From Symbiodinium kawagutii (lineage: Eukaryota; Sar; Dinophyceae; Suessiales; Symbiodiniaceae), in assembly GCA_009767595.1 (NCBI GenBank), contig VSDK01020307.1:256499-320498 (forward strand): a DNA stretch of 64,000 bases, given 5' to 3'. Below the pieces are notes generated by a model. That model did not search any database, was not told the origin of the DNA, and was given only the letters and a program-made list of their open reading frames with translations. The first letter of the stretch is position 1; each line of letters starts with the position of its first letter. Below are positions 1 through 8,881 of this stretch, piece after piece. The position numbers and the translations under genes are program-made.

Positions 1-1
1 C

Positions 2-127
2 ATTGGGTGCTTAGCCATTCAATGGCTAGCCGTTGGAACAGCAGCCAATCACGCCTATAGGAATTCCAAGTGCCAAGCGACCCCCAACGGCCTGTGCTCT
101 TGCAACAACCAAAAGCTGGTTTCCTGA
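2..127 (+). CDS. candidate exon, cut by the window's left edge
   Basis: Open frame of 41 codons from the window edge to TGA at 125-127, reading IGCLAIQWLAVG then a Cys/Asn-rich tail (GLCSCNNQKLVS). It may be the 3' part of an exon whose start lies outside. No domain is recognised. A run this short can occur by chance, so the call rests on GC content and same-strand neighbours only. Confidence 0.25.
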   Translation: MGCLAIQWLAVGTAANHAYRNSKCQATPNGLCSCNNQKLVS

Positions 128-314
128 AAGCCACAGGGTGGAACTGATCCGTATTTCCACGGTGTATTGATCTCCTTTTTGGTTCATGATATTTGGCTTC
201 TCCATGTAATATATTTTTGTTTTTATAGTCTACATATTTATATATATATATATCAATTATATATCACCAGTTCGTTTTTCACATAATGACTCATAACAAT
301 TATCACCCTAAGTA

Positions 315-503
315 TTGTTCAACCCCTGTCGCCGTCGGGCATTTGAAGGACACTCACCGGATGCTTTTGAACAGCTCGGTTCCATTGTTGAACTGGCTGG
401 GGGCTTTGGACAATGGCTCGGGAAGGCCTGCGTTGGGCGTGCGGTGGTTTCTGGCTGCCAGCTGGATCGGGAAGCCATGAAGTTCTTGTGGACCACGCGA
501 TGA
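315..503 (+). CDS. candidate exon, unknown protein
   Basis: GC-rich island between AT-rich flanks (a TATATA tract lies just upstream at 239-262). It reads FEGHSPDAFEQLGSIVELAG, continues through GQWLGKACVGRAVVSG and ends in a TGA at 501-503. Mixed hydrophobic/charged composition suggests a globular protein, but no family is recognised. True edges are unknown; the ATG at 315 need not be the start. The opposite strand is also open here and is treated as a shadow. Confidence 0.35.
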   Translation: MFNPCRRRAFEGHSPDAFEQLGSIVELAGGFGQWLGKACVGRAVVSGCQLDREAMKFLWTTR

Positions 504-942
504 CGGCCGCAGGCAGTGTTTGGTAGCAAGTGCTGGCTGGATGGATTATGAATATAAGTGATGTACGTTTGCAATGTGAAGGCTTTTGTTAGCCACACAG
601 TTGACTTGAAGTCAAAATTGGAATGTTCTTTGATGATAGTTGACCTTTTGAATATTGACAGGTATTTGTATTATCATCCTTTCATTAGCGGTTCTTATTT
701 GTTAACACAGGATCAAGTGTGTTTGGTCACCAGCCTGTTTATTTTTGACAAACAATAAGCAACAACAATTGTAACTATGACAAGAGCAGCTGTTTGTTGA
801 CCAATAATCAAAAACAATAAACAATAGAATGGTTGCATAAGTGTGAGATAAAGAGCTACTTGCATGTGAGGTAAGAATAGATCAACCTCTTATCTTATCA
901 GTAACCATATCAAGAAGATAAATGCTTATAAGCATCTAGAAG

Positions 943-999
943 AGCAGGAGGATCAGCAACCTCACATTAAGCTCATCTTTGTTTGCTGATCCTCCTGCT
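943..999. repeat. 17 bp perfect inverted repeat (hairpin)
   Basis: AGCAGGAGGATCAGCAA at 943-959 is exactly complementary to 983-999, with a 23-base spacer. It can form a hairpin in DNA or RNA and lies just before candidate coding sequence. It may be the end of a TIR element. Confidence 0.8.
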
Positions 1000-1088
1000 T
1001 CGCACCAGGTGGCAGAATCATCACATGGCGGACGCTGGTCATCCGAACACCTTGGGGCACCAGGTCCGTCGTGGGAAGATATTCGTGA

Positions 1089-1220
1089 GTTGTGGCTATG
1101 GTGGGTAGACTGGCAATGATACTGAAACAATTTGCTGTTGCTTGGAAGGAAGCTAACAAGCCAGGGATATTCATAAACGCCTTGCAAGGAGGAGATATTG
1201 AGCTACAAGGAGTGGCGTAA
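1089..1220 (+). CDS. candidate exon, unknown protein
   Basis: Open for 43 codons after a TGA at 1086, reading MVGRLAMILKQFAVAWKEAN and then KPGIFINALQGGDIELQGVA. The last ~25 bases overlap the end of a repeat family also seen at 6788 and 38586 (GAGTGGCGTAACCAAATG), so the true exon probably ends earlier. A second + frame is open just upstream (960-1100, containing GAPGPSWEDIRELW). The minus strand is also open, so the frame is uncertain. Confidence 0.3.
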   Translation, partial: VVAMVGRLAMILKQFAVAWKEANKPGIFINALQGGDIELQGVA

Positions 1221-1706
1221 CCAAATGATAGATGAAAACAATGTTTGAGAGCAGCAGGATTTCCTGGAAGTAGATAACTGATTTGCTTTTTCCTGTTGCA
1301 GCAATAGGTTGACATGCGGTTTCTCATCTACGTAAACAATCACAAGCATGCACACAGTTATCCATGCATGTGTGCGAATATCATGTACAACTATGTATGC
1401 ATGTGCATATGGTAAGACAGCATGGCTTTATATCACTAACCCCTTTCTCATGGACTTACTGAGCAGGCAATCTGTACTTTCCGCATGTCTCCATGAGGTT
1501 TGTCGATGTTTGTGTTCGTGAATCACTTGAGGTGGCATGAGCCATCAACTTGTGCCATCGTCGATTCAGTTTTGAAACGTCATTTTCTACCACATGACAC
1601 GTGGGGCACTAGATTATCACGGTTCCATACTCACATGCTTGTCAAAAGACCGCTCATTTGATCACTCAGATCAGCTTTTTTTGGGAGACGGCCTGATCAT
1701 CAGTGA

Positions 1707-1865
1707 CAAGTACCATCCTCCACCTCCCGTGTCGCCAAAGCTCATGACCTACCACCTTGGAATTCACCGCGGCTAGATGCACTTTGCCAACATCGACAGG
1801 TCATGTTTGAGGCCATTGACCTCTACATGTTCGATCCAAGCAACGTGCAAAACATCCGACGGTAG
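1707..1865 (+). CDS. candidate exon, unknown protein
   Basis: 52 codons open, containing AHDLPPWNSPRLDALCQHRQ and then VMFEAIDLYMFDPSNVQNIR. The frame breaks at CGACG|GTAGTG, a plausible 5' splice site. Composition is globular and helical with no low complexity. Two other candidate exons follow within 400 bp on the same strand (1987 and 2144), so this may be one gene with short introns. No family is recognised. Confidence 0.4.
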   Translation, partial: QVPSSTSRVAKAHDLPPWNSPRLDALCQHRQVMFEAIDLYMFDPSNVQNIRR

Positions 1866-1986
1866 TGCTCTGGGCCAGCTCAGCGCTGTGAAGATTGCCT
1901 GCTTTGGGGATCTTTGGGGCGGGGTTTGCTGCATTTCTTTTCAGGGCTATGGGAAGTGACTAGTGGAAACTGGCCATGCTCAATGA

Positions 1987-2115
1987 GTAGATCCCGAAAG
2001 GTCCCAAAGGCACGCTTCAGAATGCACGGGCACCAGCCAAGTGGAGGTTAATTGGGATGAGTCAGGGACCCATTTTGATGCTGCCCGTGAAAATGGGCCG
2101 ATGATCATTGATTGA
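1987..2115 (+). CDS. candidate exon, unknown protein
   Basis: 42 codons open after a TGA at 1984. It contains DPERSQRHASECTGTSQVEV followed by NWDESGTHFDAARENGP. Its 3' end could splice at CCC|GTGAAA (about 2088) to the next frame, which opens after GGTTTAAG at 2143; that intron would be only ~55-70 bases. No homology is recognised. Confidence 0.35.
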   Translation, partial: VDPERSQRHASECTGTSQVEVNWDESGTHFDAARENGPMIID

Positions 2116-2143
2116 GTTGATTTCTGCAACTGATTTGGTTTAA

Positions 2144-2254
2144 GTGTGGGAAGGCATCTCCAAAGTTGAGATGTACCAGCTGCTGGTTCCGTCCCAGCAT
2201 GTCCTTTGTTGGAACAACAGCTGGCTCAAGCGGGTTGAACGTTTTGATCGCTAG
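2144..2254 (+). CDS. candidate exon, unknown protein
   Basis: 36 codons open, reading VWEGISKVEMYQLLVPSQHV and then LCWNNSWLKRVERFDR before TAG at 2252. It is rich in Trp and in helix-forming residues and could be the C-terminal exon of the 1.7-2.25 kb gene. AT-rich sequence with no further good frame follows. Confidence 0.35.
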   Translation: MWEGISKVEMYQLLVPSQHVLCWNNSWLKRVERFDR

Positions 2255-2738
2255 TTGTTGATTGTATTTGATTGTGTTGTTCTATACTTTTGATGACCAA
2301 GCTTTTACCCATGAGTTTGCAAGACAAAGTTAGGTCATCAAAAGCGCCTTAGTTAGGTCAGGCTTTCATTTGAGCCTTTGGATCTTTTGTTTCTGATCAA
2401 AGCGCCGATGAAGCTAGCCGGCTTCGATTGTACATATGCGCTAAAGCTGTGAACAGGACCTGTATGCAGGCGTGAAAACAAGACAGGCGGCCTATGGTAA
2501 TCCAACCCTTTTTAGCCATGTTTTGGTTTTGTGGTTCTGTGTCCTTGTCATTGCATTTGCACTCGCGGATTTGCATATACAAAATCCCCTCAGAAGTGAA
2601 TACATACCTCATTTTGAGTAATAATCAGTATAATCAGTTAAGATGCATATTCGCTACAATCAATCCTTTATGAAACCATTAAGAAAACCCTTAAACAAAC
2701 CCTTTCAGTATCCATTTGTTCTACTTCATAGCAGCCCA

Positions 2739-2915
2739 TCAGATCCGGGTGACACTGGAGACCGCCCGCTGATGCTTTGGTGTGTGGCTACGCCAGGCCA
2801 GAAGCATCGCACAGCTGGTTGCGCGTCAGCTGTCGTTGCCTGGCTGAGGCGTTGTTTGCTGTCTCGAAATGGGGATCCAACAGCAAGGCTTGGGGGTTCC
2901 TTGACTCTCAACTAG
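2739..2915 (+). CDS. candidate exon before a TIR element
   Basis: GC-rich island read as SDPGDTGDRPLMLWCVATPG followed by CASAVVAWLRRCLLSRNGD, ending at TAG 2913. A second + frame over the same bases (GYARPEASHSWLRVSCRC) is equally open, so the frame is not settled. It is followed directly by a repeat with ATGGAAAATCCA motifs (family 5). Confidence 0.3.
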   Translation, partial: SDPGDTGDRPLMLWCVATPGQKHRTAGCASAVVAWLRRCLLSRNGDPTARLGGSLTLN

Positions 2916-3050
2916 CAATGGAAAATCCAGCATGTTGTTCGGAAAATCCAGGGGAATCAATGGAAAATCCAGCATTTTGTTCGGAAAACCCGTCGGAAAT
3001 CATCCATTTATGGTGGATTTTCCATTGCCATGTTAGTTCAGCGGAGGCTA
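2912..3050 (+). repeat. TIR element family 5, rearranged copy
   Basis: Begins AGCAATGGAAAATCCAGCA and ends TGGATTTTCCATTGCCATGT, matching both arms of the cleaner copy at 40739-40852. It carries an internal direct duplication of the ATGGAAAATCCAGCAT..TTGTTCGG block (about 2918 and 2960). It sits next to a candidate exon. Confidence 0.6.
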
Positions 3051-3692
3051 CCCCATAACATGGAAAGACGTAGGTTGAACAAGGATTTCTTGCTTGCGGC
3101 ATTCTAGAGGAAGCCAATGCTTAGAACAGATAGATGTCATGATTCGTAAAAGCGGTAAACATTTCTTGGCAAACTACTTGGGGCCATTGCATGGTTTTCT
3201 CATAACCTGGGTTTCTCTCCCATTTTCTTCAAATAGGATCTCTGCGATTACTACCATGAACTCTATTAATCACGGGTAGTACACTCATTGGCTCAGCCAT
3301 TTGCAATCAGATTTTACCATTGACTATTGACGGTGCCGTCTCCTTGGCACAGAAAAAGTTTGCCAGAACTAGTTGTTGACTATTTTGCTGCCCTTTAGTA
3401 GCTTCCTGGTCTATCGCATCACTGAATCCATTAAGCAGGCCACTGGGAATTTGTGCACACAGCCGATGGAATAAGGCCATAATATATGTCCAAAATTGTT
3501 CAATGAACTCATTGGGTACGTTGATCAAATTTTATGATCAGGGAATCAACATGATGTAGTCCCACATGCCCCCAACCACCTCACCATTAAAGAGACTATT
3601 AAAGGTACCGCATAACATGAAAATACCATACCCTTTGCCACTGTAGTCCCATATACGCCCAAGCAACTCCCCAAGTGGCTTGTAGATTTTGA

Positions 3693-3809
3693 TTTGCGAA
3701 TCATGCGCACAATCTCAGGACCAGTGTCTCACCAAGACAACGGCGTCCACCACAGGCACCAGGGGAGGTGTTGCGGCAAAGCTATGACTTGAGGACTTGG
3801 AGTCGCTGA
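3693..3809 (+). CDS. weak candidate exon
   Basis: 38 codons open, containing NLRTSVSPRQRRPPQAPGEV. A good acceptor (CACAATCTCAG|GACCAG, about 3719) lies inside it and would favour another frame (DQCLTKTTASTTGTRGG). Frame and edges are undecided. It is the only GC-rich island between 3.1 and 4.9 kb. Confidence 0.2.
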   Translation, partial: FANHAHNLRTSVSPRQRRPPQAPGEVLRQSYDLRTWSR

Positions 3810-3859
3810 CAACTGAAATTGGGTCTTGTACGTCAATAATTGTCAGCTAACATCATGAC

Positions 3860-4970
3860 CATCAAATGAGGGCTATGACCGTAGTTGACATGCATAGTTG
3901 TTCATACTTCATACTATAGTTCATTCATGATGTTCAAAATAGTGCTCAATGATCCCAAGCATCTGACAACTCGGATTGATAACCTCATGATAGCGTATAC
4001 AACTAGCCAGCTGCATATACAACAATACCAGTGATAAACCTAAACTAATATGGCTGTGGGTCAAGAGTACACCTGGTTCCCCCATCATTAGCCATTGTTT
4101 TCCTTATTTTGAATGGTGAATATCTCCGTTAGTTGGTTGGTGAATATTGGCCCATAGCCGTATGCGTTTAGCTACTTTGCAAGGAATCTACTTTGATACA
4201 GATGGGTGATGAATCAACTTAGATTCACTGTCTTAATAGTTCATTGGAAATTGAACCATACCCATACTATCCGATGGTTGATTGACAGGCTTAGCACGCT
4301 TGCCTTGGTTGGACACGTGGTGAATCAAGTTTGCCATGGTTTGCTACTATGCACTATTTGTTATGGTAACCTTCTTAAATGATCATGGTCGACATGTTGT
4401 TGGTTGGATTAGTTACCTATGAACCCTTTTGGTTAACCATTTGAATCAACCGTTAAGTAAAATCCAATAACTATTATCGTTAACCATATCAATCAGCCAC
4501 ATTTGGTGAATTGACTGACAATTGACCAACGGATCAATCATGGTTTACGCACACTATAAAAATCAACCACCGGATCACTATTGTCCAACCATTGTTTATA
4601 ACCATCATTAACCAAACATTCTTAACCAGCCAACGTGGACCAGTAGTTAACAAACATTCTGGACTGGATCAGGATTAACCATCACTAGCCATTGACTAAT
4701 CATCAACCAAACATTGACCAACCATGGTTACCCTTCTTGACTACTAGCCACTGGCTTTTAAAGCCACTATGGTCATTGAAACCACAAGACTATGGTTAAC
4801 AACTATCTCATTGACAAAGGACCCACAATCATTCAAACCATCATGAAAAATAACCAACCATTAAAAGATCCCTAGCCATTAATTCACCAATCATGCTTAC
4901 CATGCTTCATCAACCAGCTATTAACCAACCATCACCAACCAATGGTTACCATGGATCATCACCAACCATC
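3860..4970 (+). other. intron-like tract, A/C-rich (CCATTAACCA-like)
   Basis: About 1.1 kb with no credible frame. The later part is dominated by AACCA, CCATTA and ACCAACC words on the + strand, ending directly at the acceptor of the 4976 exon. It contains a family 2 element at 4048-4163. After the exon, the complementary TGGTTAATAG-type words dominate. Confidence 0.6.
4048..4163 (+). mobile_element. TIR element family 2, diverged copy
   Basis: Starts ATATGGCTGTGGGTCAAG and ends TGGCCCATAGCCGTAT, with the family's CATTAGCCATTGTTTTCC core and GTTGGTTGGTGAATATT near the 3' end. About 116 bp and no coding capacity. Compare the copies at 22872, 43151 and 50648. Confidence 0.75.
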
Positions 4971-4975
4971 GCCAG

Positions 4976-5071
4976 GCGGGCACCGATGCCACGGGGACGC
5001 CGCCGCAGCTGGCGGACCCGGAACGCACGGCGCAGCTGGCCCGGCAGCGGCCACAGACGGCGCCAGGACCG
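4976..5071 (+). CDS. GC-rich exon, phase 0 on both sides
   Basis: 32 codons bounded by ATCGCCAG|GCGGGC and GGACCG|GTGGCG, both in codon phase 0. The product includes DATGTPPQLADPERTAQLAR followed by QRPQTAPG. GC content is far above both flanks. Two other frames are open but give only Arg/Gly-rich shadows. Function unknown; the Pro/Ala/Gln-rich composition resembles the exons at 7548 and 7952 downstream. Confidence 0.5.
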
Positions 5072-5089
5072 GTGGCGGGGAGAATGGGT

Positions 5090-5840
5090 GGGTGGAGGTT
5101 GGTGGAGCTTGGTGGTGATAGCCATCCTTAGTGGTTAATAGTGGTGTTAATAGTGGTGGCTAATAATTGATAGTGGTTAGAAATAGTGATTAGCCATTAT
5201 TATAGCCATTAATAGTGGTTAATTTGGTTGGTGGAGCTATTATTGGCTAATAATGTTGAATAATGGCCGTTATTAGTGGTTGATAGGGGTTATTGTAGCT
5301 AGTGGTGGTTGATAGGGGTTCAATACTAGGGGTTAAAAGTGGTTCTTTTCCTGGTGTTAACAGCTATTGTAGTGGTTGATTGATAGATTTGATAGGGGTT
5401 AGTAGGGGTGCTGGTGATGGTAGTGCTGGTTAATAGGGTGCTACGGCCATAAAGTAGTGGTGAATGGTGGTTGATATCCTATTATTAGAAGCAGTTATTG
5501 TGGTGAAGAGTGGTGACTAATTGGTTACTAGTTACTAGCTGTTGGTAACGGTAATGAACCTTGGTTTTCAATGGTGAATTATAGGAACTTGGTGCAGGTT
5601 CGAACACCGGTAGTGGTAAAGAATGGTGGTCCATGATGGTTGATGGGGTCGGTGAATGTTCAATAGTGGTGAATGGTCGACGGTGGTGAATGATGGTCAA
5701 GGAGTGGTGGTGTACAATGATGAATAGTGGCCGAAGAATAGTGGTTTATCATGGTTGGTGATTAAAGGTGATGATGATGATCGTTAGACTGTTTGATGCT
5801 TAGTGATGATTGATGAGATGTATAGAAGTGGATTGTCTCA
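5090..5840 (+). other. intron-like tract, G/T-rich (TGGTTAATAG-like)
   Basis: 750 bp directly after the 4976 exon made of degenerate GGTTAATAGTGG and GATAGGGGTT words, with no coding signal. It is complementary in character to the tract before the exon. Confidence 0.6.
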
Positions 5841-5843
5841 TAG

Positions 5844-5984
5844 TTACTGCTATCGAGCCACAGCTTTGTTTTGATGGTTTACCTGCTGGCAATGCAAAGC
5901 TGTGATGCTGATGGTCATCCGATGTTTGACCCAGGGATATCAGGAGATCATATTGTTGCCACCATCAATGGTAATTGTGTTTGA
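5844..5984 (+). CDS. candidate exon, unknown protein
   Basis: 46 codons open, reading SHSFVLMVYLLAMQSCDADG and then HPMFDPGISGDHIVATING, ending TGA 5982. It includes a hydrophobic stretch (FVLMVYLLAM) and a D/G-rich loop. No family is recognised and edges are unknown. Confidence 0.3.
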   Translation, partial: LLLSSHSFVLMVYLLAMQSCDADGHPMFDPGISGDHIVATINGNCV

Positions 5985-6122
5985 TGCGGTGGTTTTCTTC
6001 ACTGCAAATGTTTTCATTCTATATTCAGATTACCCTTTGTAGATCGAATCGAAACATATTTAATCATAGACGTATGTAGCGAGCAATATCCAACACTAGC
6101 GGGAGATTCAGCTCAGCTGTTC

Positions 6123-6410
6123 ATGAATCGATGTTCTTCCTCCCACTTGGACGGTTGTCAATATAGATGTGCACCATTGACAATTTCGTGTTCAGCGGTG
6201 CGATCATTTTGTTTTCTCCGAGCTGGATGGGCCCAATGGCTTCCAATATCTTTGTCAGCCAATGCAGATTCAGCAATAACAGCCAGCATTGACAACCAAG
6301 TAAACCGGCCCCTACTGATCAGACGTTTTTGGACCTCAAAAGAAGAAACTAGCTACCAAGCAATCAGCAACAATTGTCCATCATTGAGCCATCACCAATC
6401 ATCAGAATGA
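6123..6410 (+). CDS. weak candidate exon
   Basis: 95 codons open. The part to ~6300 has ordinary composition (SAVRSFCFLRAGWAQWLPIS), while the remainder turns into Ser/Asn/His-rich translation of A/C-rich intron-like DNA. If real, the exon ends before about 6340. Confidence 0.2.
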   Translation: MNRCSSSHLDGCQYRCAPLTISCSAVRSFCFLRAGWAQWLPISLSANADSAITASIDNQVNRPLLIRRFWTSKEETSYQAISNNCPSLSHHQSSE

Positions 6411-6489
6411 ACCACCCGACTTAACAATCAGCAATTGCAAAACAACGATCATCATTACACTAAATTCACACAAATTCAAATCAGTTTCC

Positions 6490-6528
6490 AACCATCATCA
6501 CCATCATCACCATCATCACCATCATCAC

Positions 6529-6575
<47 letters not shown>

Positions 6576-6600
6576 ACCATCTTCATCATCACCATCCATC
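6490..6600 (+). repeat. (ATC)n microsatellite
   Basis: Runs of CATCATCAC and then about 13 ATC units, with degenerate CATCAACC edges. It lies just before the 6601 candidate exon. Confidence 0.9.
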
Positions 6601-6756
6601 TTTAATGTGTTTCCGGCCATCCAAATTTTAGTACAGCCACCATTGCGCCTTTGCTGGTCAGGCACCGCTGAGACGGAAGCACTGGAAGCAGCGACTCCAT
6701 CGGTTCCAGCATCTCGATCGTCGGGCTTGGGCAACATTTGGCCAAGTTGGTTTTGA
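6601..6756 (+). CDS. candidate exon, Ala/Glu segment
   Basis: 51 codons open, reading IFNVFPAIQILVQPPLRLCW and then SGTAETEALEAATPSVPASR. An acceptor GCTGGTCAG|GCACCG (about 6660) lies inside, so the exon may start there. It then encodes an Ala/Glu-rich stretch like the exons at 34235-40981. A family 6 element follows within 40 bp. Confidence 0.35.
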   Translation, partial: FNVFPAIQILVQPPLRLCWSGTAETEALEAATPSVPASRSSGLGNIWPSWF

Positions 6757-6787
6757 GATTTTGGTCATTTTTGTTTGGCTGGTGGTT

Positions 6788-6879
6788 AGGAGGGAGCCAA
6801 GGAGCCAAGGGTATTCCTATGGCCCCTTAAAGGGGGAGCAAGGCCAGGAGCTACCAGGAGTGGCCTAACAAAATGGTAG
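6788..6879 (+). mobile_element. short element family 6
   Basis: About 92 bp with a central CCCCTTAAAGGGGG palindrome and an end reading AGGAGTGGCCTAACAAAATG GTAG. A second copy is at 38586-38687 and a partial one at 1186-1227. Terminal inverted repeats are weak. It is placed inside the presumed intron after the 6601 exon. Confidence 0.65.
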
Positions 6880-7547
6880 TTGCACGTGCGTTTTTACTTT
6901 TGTAAATACATGCCTGCGTATTTATATACCTTCAATGGCACATTTGCATAAACGCAGTGGTTCGTGTCCATTTCTGCGTGCATTTGCATGTTTGCATTCT
7001 AAGTAAGAGGATGCACATGCGCCTTCATAGATGCAACATACATATAAGCACATCCTAGTGCGCATATCATTGTAAAAATCCTGTGGACACGCACACGGCT
7101 GTGGAATTGTCACCCGAGATCGGTGCAATGGGCAGCGAAGATATGCTGAGTTGCATCCACAAAATTCCTATCATGCCATGCCCCATGACTTGATTAATGA
7201 AAATTCCTCCTGAGCCACCCACCCATCACGATAGTAAAGAATCTCTGGATTTGGAAGCTGATTCATATTGAACGTGCGCTTGGCTGCTTTGAAATATGCA
7301 GCCCTAGTTCATTTCACCATCTGACAACCCTCTTTGCTAAGACTGTCTCCATTCTTGATGTCCATCCATTAATCATCATCAAACAAATAACCATCAATTA
7401 AATACCATGACTTGATCGTTAAGATCACCATGAATCCATCACCATGAGCCAATCACCAGTAAACTATCACCATGCACATGTCACCATTGCAAAAAAAATC
7501 GCCACCAATCATTCTTCCCCACCAACCCGCCACGGCCGGTGCCCCAG

Positions 7548-7673
7548 GCGGCCGTGCTTGCGCCGGCGCTGCCCGCAGAGGAGGGCGACGAACAAAGCGC
7601 GCCGCGGCCGCCCGTGGAGATCACCTCCGGTTGGGATGCGGCCTGGCTGCGCTTGGAGCGTCGGTGGGACACC
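7548..7673 (+). CDS. GC-rich exon, Pro/Ala/Glu then Trp-rich
   Basis: 42 codons from CGGTGCCCCAG|GCGGCC to GGGACACC|GTGTCC, phase 0 on both sides; a second donor GGAG|GTGGCA lies 10 bp on. It encodes AVLAPALPAEEGDEQSAPRP followed by EITSGWDAAWLRLERRWDT, an amphipathic helix-like end. There is no ATG in the exon. GC is far above the flanks, which are CCATCACCA-rich upstream and GTTAATGG-rich downstream. This is among the better exon calls; function unknown. Confidence 0.55.
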
Positions 7674-7701
7674 GTGTCCGGAGGTGGCAGGGCATGTGGT
7701 C

Positions 7702-7865
7702 TTAGCTAATCATAAATAACCACGAACTGCAGTTAAACGCCATTAACATGATTAGTTAATGGTTAACAGTTAATCATGAACTAATGTTAATAGTTAATTA
7801 GTTAATAGCTATCAACTACAGTTAATAGTTAATTGAATGGTTAATGGTTATTTATGATTAGCTAA
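7702..7865. repeat. intron hairpin: 21 bp perfect inverted repeat
   Basis: Bases 7702-7722 (TTAGCTAATCATAAATAACC A) are exactly complementary to 7845-7865. The intervening DNA holds more nested GTTAATGG / CCATTAAC complements. The whole structure lies in the ~270 bp gap between exon 7548 and exon 7952, so the intron could fold into one stem. Confidence 0.85.
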
Positions 7866-7951
7866 TGGTTAATGGCTAAGGTTAATCATGAAACTAATCA
7901 ACCATTCACCATTTAACACGACCCGCTGGGGACTCCCTGGCTTCGCTGCAG

Positions 7952-8068
7952 GTTTTTAACCCGGACGACCAGTTGGAGCACACCATCCCAGCGCCCACAG
8001 CGCCCGCGCCGGAGGCACCGGAAGCGGACGGTGTCCCGGCGGCGTTTCGTGGGCGAAGGGACCTGTAG
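7952..8068 (+). CDS. GC-rich exon, Pro/Ala/Glu-rich
   Basis: Acceptor CTTCGCTGCAG|GTTTTT in phase 0. It encodes VFNPDDQLEHTIPAPTAPAP and then EAPEADGVPAAFRGRRDL before TAG 8066. A donor GCGGACG|GTGTCC at 8030 may end it earlier, in phase 1. It shares composition with the 7548 exon, which lies one 270 bp hairpin intron away. Confidence 0.5.
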   Translation, partial: VFNPDDQLEHTIPAPTAPAPEAPEADGVPAAFRGRRDL

Positions 8069-8093
8069 TTGCTGAGTTGGTGGGATGGTGTAA

Positions 8094-8285
8094 GATGGTG
8101 GCAGCTCAAGAGACTCGCGTGGCCATGAAGTCAGTGCTGTTGGGAGTGTGAACTGTGATGAACTGTGTCATTTTGTTGACTTGATTCGTGCGAGCACGAT
8201 GGGTATGCACGACCCTTCCGGAAACCGTATGCCTGTGCTGCATGTGCCTGGCAACACTTTTCGCGCACATTCGAAAAACAAATAA
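8094..8285 (+). CDS. candidate exon, unknown enzyme-like segment
   Basis: 63 codons open after a TAA at 8091, reading SAVGSVNCDELCHFVDLIRA and then STMGMHDPSGNRMPVLHVPG before TAA 8283. Composition is globular. The three frames open on the opposite strand are judged shadows. It begins only 26 bp after the preceding frame's stop, so an intron there would be very short or the frames are joined differently. Confidence 0.4.
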   Translation, partial: DGGSSRDSRGHEVSAVGSVNCDELCHFVDLIRASTMGMHDPSGNRMPVLHVPGNTFRAHSKNK

Positions 8286-8582
8286 ACGAGACAGGGTAGC
8301 CACAGAGAGACAGGGTCGCCCCCGGAATCATATATAAAGTTTGGATAGCACTGCAGAGTAACAACCTCAAAGCTTAAAAGTATTTTGCAAAGAACTTCAA
8401 CTATATTTTCTGGACTGGATATGACTTTGCGGCCTGCAGCTGTGCCACTCAAAAAGTACAATCTCCAAAATGGGCCAGTCAGGACTAACTAGACCTTTGA
8501 AATGAATCTTACTTACCTATCAGCAAATGATAACCTGCAGCAACAAGCGGGAGCAAAAAATCCATAATATAGCAGTATACAA

Positions 8583-8738
8583 ATGCCCCAGGCAGACTCG
8601 GACCCCGAGGTAGCGATGGAGAGAGAGAGAGAGCAGTATACAAATCAGTTGATCACACTTTCATCCATAGATTGCCCAAATAGGCCAGCTACATGCAGCG
8701 TTGAGATCTCATGGCGGCTTAGGCTGGGGCGACTTTGA
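8583..8738 (+). CDS. candidate exon with GA-repeat
   Basis: 51 codons reading MPQADSDPEVAMEREREQYT and then LITLSSIDCPNRPATCSVEI. The acceptor could be AATGCCCCAG|GCAGAC (about 8591). It contains a GAGAGAGA run (Glu/Arg). The 14 bp AGCAGTATACAAAT occurs at 8571-8584 and again at 8632-8645, flanking 47 bases, so part of this may be a small insertion. Confidence 0.3.
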   Translation: MPQADSDPEVAMEREREQYTNQLITLSSIDCPNRPATCSVEISWRLRLGRL

Positions 8739-8752
8739 TTTCGACGACTTGA

Positions 8753-8881
8753 TGTAAACCAGTGAAGCACTGGACCCCGCACGATGCAGCTGCCCCATTC
8801 TGCGGCCAAGTATGTGTGATTGGAATGGAACACAAAGATACCATATTTCACGTGATGGACGGTTATCATGACCGACTTTGA
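8753..8881 (+). CDS. candidate exon, unknown protein
   Basis: 42 codons open after a TGA at 8750, reading VKHWTPHDAAAPFCGQVCVI and then GMEHKDTIFHVMDGYHDRL. His/Asp-rich and globular in look. Together with 8094 and 8583 it could be the C-terminal part of one protein. No family is recognised. Confidence 0.35.
   Translation, partial: CKPVKHWTPHDAAAPFCGQVCVIGMEHKDTIFHVMDGYHDRL

Noticed and set aside
3307..3528. 73-codon minus frame (FIEQFWTYIMALFHRLCAQI)
   Set aside because: Reads protein-like, but is isolated on the minus strand, has no motif or splice context, and its length is expected by chance.
8106..8461. Three overlapping minus frames of 65-97 codons
   Set aside because: Antisense to the better + strand frame at 8094-8285.
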